Source of the DNA: Procambarus clarkii
Taxonomy: Eukaryota; Arthropoda; Malacostraca; Decapoda; Cambaridae
Reading direction: 5' to 3'
Assembly: GCF_040958095.1 (NCBI RefSeq)
Contig: NC_091160.1
Location: forward strand, 36,533,165 to 36,597,164
DNA length: 64,000 bases
Shown here: one piece after another, positions 54,601 to 64,000 of the stretch
How positions within the stretch are numbered: position 1 is the first letter of the stretch
How the letters are laid out: every line of letters starts with the position of its first letter
The notes under the pieces: model-generated
What the model saw: only the letters and a program-made list of their open reading frames with translations
What the model was told of the DNA's origin: nothing
Database searches by the model: none
Made by a program: the position numbers and the translations under genes

Positions 54601-57600
54601 CTGATTTATTTGTTGACCAATTTCATTCTATCTTCACATAATTTGGAAAACATGCATTCTCCAGTATATAAAGGTTACAACAAAATCAGATAATAAACAA
54701 ACGAGAAAAAACTAAAATCATTGATAATCATTGATTAAACATTGATGAAAGTAACATATAAACATTGGACAATGTATTTATATGATATATAACAAAATAA
54801 AGCATATTAACAGTTATTTATTATTATTTGAGTTGTTATGCATTACTCAGCAGTGATACAAAGGCATCAACTGCATATCCACTTTATGGACACTTCTTAC
54901 TACTACTATTCTTTGAGTGTCAGACAGGTGCTTGCATCTTTTCATTACCGAATGATCCTTCAGTTCCAGTTATTAGCTGTTCTCCTTATCAACAAAATGT
55001 TCTTATTTTTGTAAATTTGTCTAAAATCAATTTCTGGAAGATATTTTGATGAAAGCTTCACGACACTGAAGCCAATGAGTTGGAGACTTGTTTAACTTTA
55101 AGTTATTATTACATAATTCAAATATTTTTCACTTGTATACCCCCAATATGCACGGTCTAAGGGTTAATTATCTTCCTAATGTCCTGGTCACAATATCTCT
55201 CCAACATTTTATGCTCTTCAACAAGTAAAAAATATTTACACAATGATACAATACAGCCATCACAACCCACCTGATCAAGTATCACCTACAAAAAGGTCAT
55301 CCTTACCTCTCAAATATTCTAGCCAGGATATGAAGAGCCCATTTTTTAATCTTCCACCATGGTAAATCTGGTCGTTCTTCCTCATCAACTTGCAAAGTCT
55401 GATCTGGTACCAGACGATCTGCAACTTGCCGTATAACTTCCATCCATTCAGTGAACTGTTCACGACTCAGCAACTCTAGAGGCAAGTGGTACTGCAGAGA
55501 AAAAATTTTAAAGATGAAAATTTTCACAGATATTTTGCTAACAAGTAGAAAACCCCCTAATGCTTTGACCAAAAATAATACATACAAGAGTTGAAACAAA
55601 TTACAGGGTAGTGCCATTAACATGTCATATTTACAAATATTTATTTGACTTTGTAATGTGTTTAACTAAGTACTGGTTAAATTTTCTACTTTAGCAAAAT
55701 TGCCATTTTCAAAATATGGAGCAAGGCACAACATGGAAATCCCCACATTATGAAAAGCTCCCAATATATGTAGCTACAGACTACCTAAGAATAATAATTT
55801 TAGACATCAATATGAAAGTGTTAAATGGAAAACATTAATCATTTCTAACCAAAATCAATTTGATGACAATTACCTGTGTTAGAGCATAAAATATCTTTAG
55901 GACGAGTTTTTGTAGTAGTGTGGAATGCTCGGATGGGTCTGGCAGTAGGTGTACCATCCTCTCATAACACATTGGAAGTAGCATTCTCATTGCCTCGTGC
56001 AGTGGACCTCTATCTTCCTTCTTTTTGTATCTAGGAAAACCAAACTGCATGATTAAAATCTAAGCTATGAAATGCATTGCACTAATTTTTTGTTTTCCTT
56101 ATTTTGTATCAGGGTCTTGGAAACTACCCAGGTACAGGTCCTAGTAGTACTGTGTTCCTGATTTGCTCTAGGTTGATTTTGTCTCTAAAACAGTATACAT
56201 AACTGCTTCAGAAAAGATTATCAACCAAAAATAAAGGCCTCGGCAAATTCAAACTAATTTGACTAAAACATTAGACATGAGCATAATGTGGTAGTGGTAT
56301 TAGTAATATTTCTAAACTGTTCTATTTGCTACCAACCTTTGGCTTTAATCAAATAACTTAAACTTAGGAGAATGCTGAAAGAACATTGTTGCTTATGAGA
56401 CTGCCTTATAAATAACTCGAATCCCACTTATCCCATTTCTAACTCGTGTTGACTGCTTACCATCACATGACATTCTGGTTCACCCAGAGTGAATCCAGCA
56501 CCATCCTATTGTCTGTAAATTTAAGGAAATTGAGATTTGCATGCAAATCCCTAAGAATGTCCATTGTTGATATCAAGCTACTACTGTATTAATAGTGATA
56601 CAAATGGTATACATCATTATATAAAGGATTTTTGGAACACATCGCACTATCGCTCCCAAAAGTATTTATTCTAAATACCGAGTTCGAGAACACTTGTATC
56701 ATTCATTCATCCATATTTACTATTTTTCTGAATACAAGAAATATTCAACATGTAACTACAAATTTCAGGAACTGATATCAGTCAGAATTTAGTTGATTTA
56801 AAAATGATCAAGGCAGCATACTTTTCAATTTGAAATAGTATTCATTCGCCAAAAAACAAAAAAATTTTTGTTTTAATATTTTAATTGTGCAGTGTCTGAA
56901 GTTAGGGAACTTTGGTACCATACTAAGATAAATAATGCCCAACATGTTCTCTACCATTGTCACAATCTTAAAGTCTAGATTAAGAAATCTTACATAACAT
57001 GCTCTGCATTCTCACATTTTTAGTTTTTCTCTAACTCTTGCCATCCATATATACTTTGTCTCTTCTCTCATTCAGTTTACATTCACAGAATTCTGTCTTA
57101 ATCCTACACTGTTCTTGGCACTAACTTTGTCCTATAAGCATTTCCTTTCATTCAAAATGTCAAACTGAGCTATATAAAAAAAAAAAAAAAATTCTAATAA
57201 AATATTTCTTGAATACCTCCCACATGGCAACAATCATTTAGTTAGTCACATGCAGAGACTAGCAAACTGAACTTAAGACTTTCAAATTTACCATACAATG
57301 TCATTGTATACCACTAATATCTGATCAGACAGGTTTCATATATTTCTCTTACCTACTTTATATCAAATATATTTGAATATATATTTTAACATTTTTCTGC
57401 AAAACATATTTTAATGCTTTTTTCTGCATGTTTATAACTGATATTTATTACCATTTCATTATCTTGCAACAACAACCCCCCCCCCCCACTGCACACTGTC
57501 TTAGTTATTAATCCTGTCTTAAGGAACACACACACATCTACAAAGCCAAGCTCAACCTAGATCTTGAGCACTTATGTACATTCTTATTCTTAACAAATGT

Positions 57601-60187
57601 ATTAGTAGATAACTTTTTATTACAGCACATTTAGTGTGCAGCCCTTACTTCATACTGGAATGCCATGTGCATCCACCACATCATTCTAATTGCCCATAAC
57701 TACTAAAACATCTTGGAACCACAACAATCTCACTCTCTAAATTAACTGGAATATGTACTAAACTAAATTTACACTCACTCAAAATTTTTTACAAGTTGAT
57801 AAAGACACAGAAGACTGCCATTCCAGAGACTTGTGTCTGGATTCTGGAGGTATATACTTATTTTATCAACAATAGTTGTCCATCTTCCTGGGAAGTCGTG
57901 TTTCACCATCTGATATGTACACACAGCCAGCTGCACTCTGTAACATAACCAATTATTAGTTTAATCTCTGGGCGCTGATAATAATAGCCGACAACACCGC
58001 TGTGTTCAAGAAAAACATAGTTTTCTCCATAGAAGGGAAAAAAATCTTAAACAAAACAAAATTAACAATCTTAAAACTAAGATTGTTAAAATGTGTTCCC
58101 TGATCACGGGATAAATAATAACAAAAATCGTAGGCGACATATTTTGGCCGCAATAGGGCAAGGAAGTCTGGCAAGATTGTGGAGCTGACACAGTACACGT
58201 CCAGGGCCAGTCTCCTCCACCTGAGTCATCAGATGGGAATTGCCACAAAGATATTACTGTATTACCTAAATATTTCAATGTCTGATTTTTTTTGTAGTAT
58301 TATTATTCAATAATGTGTAGTGTAATAAATTTATATAATAAAGTGTGTGAACCATTGCTATACTCAAAAGTATGGTGTGCATATTAGTGATTGAATTATG
58401 GTCATTAAACAATACAAAAATATTTTTGCCGTTTTTACACTACAGTATATACACACGTTATATAAAAGTATCTGCATGTTTTGTTCACAATAACGAACCA
58501 TTAAGCTGGTATGGTGCATCAAAACAGCATAGTGGCCACCAACACACCAGTCAACAAACGACGCTGCCTCACTCGCCAACATTCCTCCTCCCACCATACT
58601 GTTCGTGCTGTTATTACACTATATACACATGCCTTATGTATGTATTTACATGTGTAGCATATTTAAACATGATAAAAATAGGGCAATAATAAATTATAAA
58701 TGCTTTTTTAGCAGACCCTTTGTTGTCTACAAGCCAGAAGCCAAAGTCAATCCAGGAACTGCTCACATGCCAGGCTCTAGGCAACCTTTGCATCAAATAA
58801 GAACTTTCCAAAATACCAAGTCACCACAAGAAGTCACCAATACAAGGCTTAGAGTGAATAGCTCACATAAGTCCTCAAAACATCCAAGCATGAAACAGTG
58901 GCAATGAGGACAATCAAGGGCCAGTTCAGAGTCATTTCAATGCTCCAACCACCACCTACCTCTTGCCTACCTGTTGACGATTGCTAGGATCTGTGTCTCC
59001 ATGGCCTGACCTCTGACCAGGCCTAAATACCTTGTACAATGACTAATCCAAATTCCATTTCACATCTCATATCCAGAAGAAATGCCAAATTAAAACCTAT
59101 TGGTAAAATTAAACTTCCTTGCACCAAGAATCTAGACCATTCAGTACACCTTGCAACATTTTGAGACCAATGCTTACTTGGTTGCCATTACCGAGATCAC
59201 CAGAAAGTGGATTCGAACACACCCATGGGTTCACGAGCTGCGAGGCGTGGATAGCGATTATCAGGAATAAACATGTACACAGAATGTACAAAATTAAGAA
59301 AATTATGATGACCAAACCCCACATCAGAAGAAGAAACAACGACATTTTGGTGTGTCCTGGACCTGAAAAGACGAAACGTTGTTTCTTCATCTCCTGATGT
59401 GTGATTTGGTCAAATCTCCAGCCCTGTTATTGTGTCATAGTTTGCAACAAAACTATTTCACCCTGTTGCAAGTCATCATTATTCCTAAAATAACAACTGT
59501 ACTGTACATTATCTCTTTTCCCCATTTGAGTGACATCATTACAAAGAAAAAAAAATTCTAACAAAACACTTATTTACTGGCAGAAACAAACGTGGAAATC
59601 AGTGACATCATAAGACAAGCATGGCAACAACAGTAAATAAGGCAATCAGAGAAACCAGAATAGAAAAACAGAAATACCGGAAGGGCCCAGCAAACTGAGT
59701 TTAGGCAATGCACAGGAGACTAACAGGTGAAAATCAAAGTATTGGTCCAAAAGTTTCCAAGACAAGAATCCTAAGAAAAACATTCCTTCATCAAGCATCA
59801 CTGTATTTTTTTGGTCATTAGATTGTACACAAATTAACAAGCAGATACTTTGGAATCCCATTTGTAAACAATCCTTCATAATATTTATCATTAAAAGATA
59901 TTCAGTAATTAATTCATTGTTGTGTATTTTCCCACAAGCAAAAAGCCTTACCTCACCAAGTCTGGAGCATGGACAACTGCATCTACTATGGCATCCCGGA
60001 TCATGGCACGATCTTGTTCATGTATATGAAAAGGTTTGGGTTCACCACACTCATACTCTGCATCCTTCCAGTATTGTGCCACCATATTTTTTAAGTAAAT
60101 TACTCCTGCTTGACGTACAGGCATATCTAATTCTCCCATCATCACTACTTGAAGGAGGGCTGGTGTAAATCCAATTATTTTTTTCAT
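39667..60187 (-). CDS. IPO7: Second copy of IPO7 exons 1-14 (partial; probable alternate haplotype)
   Basis: Fourteen exons repeat those at 13909-34413, in the same order and with the same splice sites: 59952-60187, 57779-57937, 55874-56030, 55307-55491, 52896-53069, 51318-51463, 50449-50612, 49646-49765, 48410-48598, 47998-48153, 46896-47064, 41817-41908, 40691-40837, 39667-39831. Together they correspond to 752 codons. The coding differences I found are synonymous except in 40691-40837, which carries three 1-nt insertions. The seven C-terminal exons are absent because this copy begins at the N-gap edge. Introns differ from the first copy by scattered SNPs and small indels. This pattern fits an allelic contig placed next to its partner better than an independent gene. 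Confidence 0.85.
40691..40837 (-). pseudogene. IPO7: IPO7 exon 13, second copy, frame broken by three homopolymer +1 insertions
   Basis: 147 nt versus 144 nt in the intact exon at 14928-15071. The extra bases are one G in 40788-40791, one A in 40729-40733 and one T in 40714-40717. Read on the minus strand, the frame is lost from the first insertion until the third restores it. Flanking intron sequence shows the same kind of single-base additions, so consensus error is more likely than a true mutation. Confidence 0.85.
53729..55167. mobile_element. TTAA-bounded MITE-like element, copy 2
   Basis: Same terminal inverted repeats and flanking TTAA as 27967-29400, with small internal indels: an extra ACAGT near 54434 and changes near 54903-54925. 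Confidence 0.7.
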
Positions 60188-63100
60188 CTGTAAAGATTGC
60201 AGACATAATAACTTTGTTAGAATTATTGTAGTTTTATTGTAATGACAACAGCTTGTTAAGAGTATTCAATGAGCAGGAATTACATGAAACTATTGGAAAA
60301 GATAAAATCAGTGCATAACTATTCTTTTTTTTTATTTAATTAGTAATGTGTACACATTTTGTTGCAAATGTTTATGGTATTTTATGTAAACATGACATTC
60401 ACAACAGAAAAAGTGTGTATTTGAACCTAATCTGTAATAAAAAAAATTGTTAACTTCTTACACATGTTATGAGAAAAATAAAATTAATAGAATAAAGGAT
60501 ATGAAGAAATAAATGGAAAGTTTTAAAAAGAAGTATTTAAGGCAGAAGTAATATTCACGACTTCTGCATACTGTATACAGTATAGTATTGTATATGGATG
60601 GACCTACCAAGAAATGAAGCAAAAGTAAACCTCAAGTACCTGTAAAAGGAATCCCAGAGTTCTGAACCTCTGAGCTGCAAACATGCAATCAACACCATCC
60701 TCTGAACCTTCAAACCAATGTCTGCAGTGGTATGGACATCACCACGTAGCCTGCTTGCCCATATATAGTATCAGATCCAAACTCTGGCAGCATCTGTAGA
60801 CAGTGGTTGTTACCATCCACCTGCCTACACTGCTCAGTCAAATCATTTTTGTCCTGGACTGATTAATGGTGAGCATAGTATCAAGATATTTTCTGGGATG
60901 GCCCTCAACAGCTTCCCAGTTCATTTGCTTCCATACTAAACACACCCAGAGGCCTAGGAGGCCTCTGAATTTCATAAGCCTTTTGAACACCATGGTGACC
61001 CACAATTGCTCCAAACCAAGTAAAAGTGCCCAGAAAGCACAGGTAAAACAAAAACTACATACTGTACTTTGATTAAAGAGAAAAGATGGAACAATGAAAA
61101 ACTGTAGTTTGCCCAATGACAACAAATTAGGCACTTGTACCCAAGCACAACCAAGTAAGTAAAGTCATAGATTTAAACTAATGAAACACAGCTGCTGGAG
61201 AAATATAAAAAAACATTCTTTCACAAACAGAGTGATAGACAATTGGAACAAGTTAGGCGAGGTGGTGGTGGAGGCCAAAACCATCAGTAATTTCAAAGCA
61301 TTATATGACAAATGTGCTGGGAAGATGGGACACCACAAACATAGCTCTCATCCTGTAACTACACTTGGGTAATTACACCACCAGGTGGATTCATTCGTGA
61401 CTAGTCAGCATCATAAGCTTCCTGCCTATGCTAAATTTACTGCAATCCATTCCACTTGGACACTGCCTCTCCAGGCCCTGCTACTGAGTAGTTTTGGTAA
61501 ACCTGACTCTGGTGATGTTTTCTCCAGTGTTCCTTGTTGGCATGTGAGAGCCCCTGGTGGTGGAAACTGTCATCTCTAACCCAAAAGGTGGGACACATAT
61601 GGATGATCATTAACAATTTTGAAACATTCAACTCTTCCTAGGTAAACTCTGCATAATTTGACACACCAATGAGTGAAACAATGGTTATCTGCTTAACCAC
61701 TGGCACATGTGTTTTCCAAACCCCACATCTTAGCAGAGACTATAAAATGCCTTACATTTTTCAAAGTATTATAATGAGAGGATGCTTAAGTTTTGGGAAA
61801 AGGGGCAGCACACGCTTTATATTAATACATCCAGTCTCTTGTAACTCCTGGAAGCAGAGTTGGATTCATTCAACTCGCCTAGTACCCCAGGTTTGATTCC
61901 AAAGCGGGAGAGAAATGGATGGATATGTTTGTTATACTCAAATTCTGTCAGTTGAAATGTAACCAATCGCAGGCAAGTAGGCCTCTGACGTCATGCCAGA
62001 CAGAGGAGCATCAGCCATGCTCCCAGCAGCCTCAGTTATCCTCACAGACTCAGAGTAGAAGGACCTCGGCTAGGCAGATATATACCTTGCTATCTCAGTC
62101 AATAAATATATACAGAAGCGACTACTGTGTCTACCTTCTACCCGAACAAGGCAAACGAATATGTTTTCTTTCTCCTAATGCCACTGTTAACAGTAACTAG
62201 GTACCTGGGTTTTTCCATGCCAAATAGACACAAATCTGAACTCTTCTGTTGTCAATCTCCTTGCTAGCTAAATCTCTCTGACCTATAGATTCTTCTTTAT
62301 GTTTAAGCCTCTCCAGCAGCCCTGTTTTCCGTGTGCAGTATACATTATTTTACCCTCCCTCTCCAACTTGACACTGGTAAATGCTCCAGATTTGGACATT
62401 GTAACAACACAGGATCAACACTTAATTTACATTCCTGGGTCTTCTCATATCCACCACTGGAAACGTGTGCACTGCCTTCAACTGGCATTCCTTCCTTCTC
62501 AAAACAGTTCATTCTTTATTGGAGGTCTTACCTGCTTGACGGGGTTCTGGGAGTTGTTCTACTCCCCAAGCCTGGTCTGAGGTCAGGCTCAACTTGTGAG
62601 AGTTTGGTCAACCAGGCTGTTGCTTGGAGCGGCTCGCAGGCTCACATATCCACCACAGCCCGGTTGGTCCGGCACTTCTTGAAGAAAACTATTTAGTTTT
62701 CTCTTGAAGATGTCCATCGTTGTTCTGGCAATATCTTTTATGCTTGCTGGAAGGATGTTGAACAACCATGGACCTCTGATGTTTTCAACTGTTTGCACCA
62801 AGGATTTCACAAAGACACTCTTCACTCCCGTGAATGTGGGATCTCCACCTGTTACTGACCAACACCTGCTTACAGTGAGCCTGAGAGCTGGCTCTCAGCT
62901 ACCTTGTCCCTCACAGTTCTGGGTTACAGCAGCCATCACATGGGAAGGGAGCCAGGTCTGGGTGCAAGATGACATCCTGGTTAAAAATATGCCTTCTCTT
63001 TCCTTTCAAAACAGATCACTTAAAAATCATGGAGGTTCACATCGTTAGGCTTGCTAGTGTGGGACTTACTAGTGTTCCCTGGATGGATGGGATGCTTACT

Positions 63101-63386
63101 GTCTTGTTCCGATACACCCATGTTTCAGGGAACGAGTTTCAGTGTGTCACCCCTGCTATCACTTCTGGTCGTCTCTCTTTGGGCTAAACTTCAAGCACCT
63201 TCAGCAGGATAACTAACAATTTAACTAAACACAAATGCAATGGGAGGAAAATGGAGGCAGGGGGGGGGGGGTGAGTATATATAATAAAAAAAACTTCAAG
63301 GGCTTAAAAGATTTTGGCATCTTATAAAATTTTACCAGTTTGTAAAAGCAGTTTTCAAAATTTTGGGCATGTTATTTGCATTGCAG

Positions 63387-64000
63387 CCACCCTAGCCAGG
63401 TGCCCCAAAATCAGGCACCCTAGCCATGTGCCCCAAAATCAGGCACCCTAGCCAGGTGCCCCAAAATCAGGCACCCTAGCCAGGTGCCCCAAAATCAGGC
63501 ACCCTAGCCAGGTGCCCCAAAATCAGGCACCCTAGCCAGGTGCCCCAAAATCAGGCACCCTAGCCAGGTGCCCCAAAATCAGGCACCCTAGCCAGGTGCC
63601 CCAAAATCAGGCACCCTAGCCAGGTGCCCCAAAATCAGGCACCCTAGCCAGGTGCCCCAAAATCAGGCACCCTAGCCAGGTGCCCCAAAATCAGGCACCC
63701 TAGCCAGGTGCCCCAAAATCAGGCACCCTAGCCAGGTGCCCCAAAATCAGGCACCCTAGCCAGGTGCCCCAAAATCAGGCACCCTAGCCAGGTGCCCCAA
63801 AATCAGGCACCCTAGCCAGGTGCCCCAAAATCAGGCACCCTAGCCAGGTGCCCCAACCAGGCACCCTAGCCAGGTGCCCCAAAATCAGGCACCCTAGCCA
63901 GGTGCCCCAAAATCAGGCACCCTAGCCAGGTGCCCCAACCAGCCACCCTAGCCAGGTGCCCCAACCAGGCACCCTAGCCAGGTGTCCCAACCAGGCACCA
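63387..64000. repeat. Minisatellite, copy 2, running off the window end
   Basis: Same unit and same variant order as at 37605. The 28-bp section is longer here (about 20 units up to roughly 63940), only one unit has CATGTG instead of three, and a single AACC-type unit lies inside the 28-bp block near 63853. Length difference between the copies is as expected for minisatellite alleles. Confidence 0.96.

Larger units (their letters stand above)
39001..64000. repeat. Large direct repeat, copy 2 (about 25 kb, truncated by window end)
   Basis: Begins immediately after the 500-N gap with the sequence found at 13241 and continues to the window end inside the minisatellite. Small differences are spread throughout. 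Examples: CCCCGACATTA versus CCAACATTA near 13650/39390, a 12-bp tandem duplication near 24855-24883 that is absent near 50650, and a 5-bp insertion near 54434. Confidence 0.97.

Overview
The window is eukaryotic nuclear DNA. It is AT-rich, the genes are split by introns, it is dense in transposon relics, and it has no bacterial-style operons. Its one recognisable host gene is a minus-strand orthologue of importin-7 (IPO7; moleskin in Drosophila), a karyopherin-beta nuclear import receptor. The dispersed repeats (a tRNA-related SINE with a long lead sequence, Jockey-like and CR1-like LINEs, piggyBac-type TTAA elements) and the invertebrate-like protein sequence point to a decapod crustacean, most likely a crayfish. 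That assignment rests on repeat families I recognise, not on a search.

Layout. 1-1660 is the 3' flank/UTR of IPO7. From 1661 to 34413 I could place 21 coding exons on the minus strand. Their lengths sum to 3078 nt, an unbroken frame of 1025 codons plus stop, and every exon-exon phase agrees. Only the short first coding exon (about 30 residues in relatives) is missing. Two introns use GC-AG splice sites. The introns hold a dead Jockey-like LINE (about 6850-9164), a solo 3' tail of the same family (about 10740-10960), a tRNA-derived SINE (5476-5735), CR1-like endonuclease and reverse transcriptase fragments flanking a piggyBac transposase remnant (16800-19610), a TTAA-bounded MITE-like element (27967-29400), a possible solo LTR (36149-36409) and several hairpin repeats. 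A minisatellite with a 28-bp unit starts near 37605 and runs into a gap of exactly 500 N (38501-39000).

After the gap, 39001-64000 repeats 13241 to about 38147 almost base for base: the same 14 IPO7 exons, the same nested transposons and the same minisatellite, which is still running at the window end. Seen exon differences in the second copy are synonymous, apart from one exon with three single-base homopolymer insertions. The second copy lacks the seven C-terminal exons and begins exactly at the gap edge. The simplest reading is that two haplotypes of one locus were joined across a minisatellite gap (a false duplication). A real tandem duplication cannot be excluded from sequence alone.

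I found no convincing new biological system. The most useful observations are the duplication and its consequences, the pair of GC-AG introns, a copy-specific templated hairpin mutation, and the nested transposon structure.
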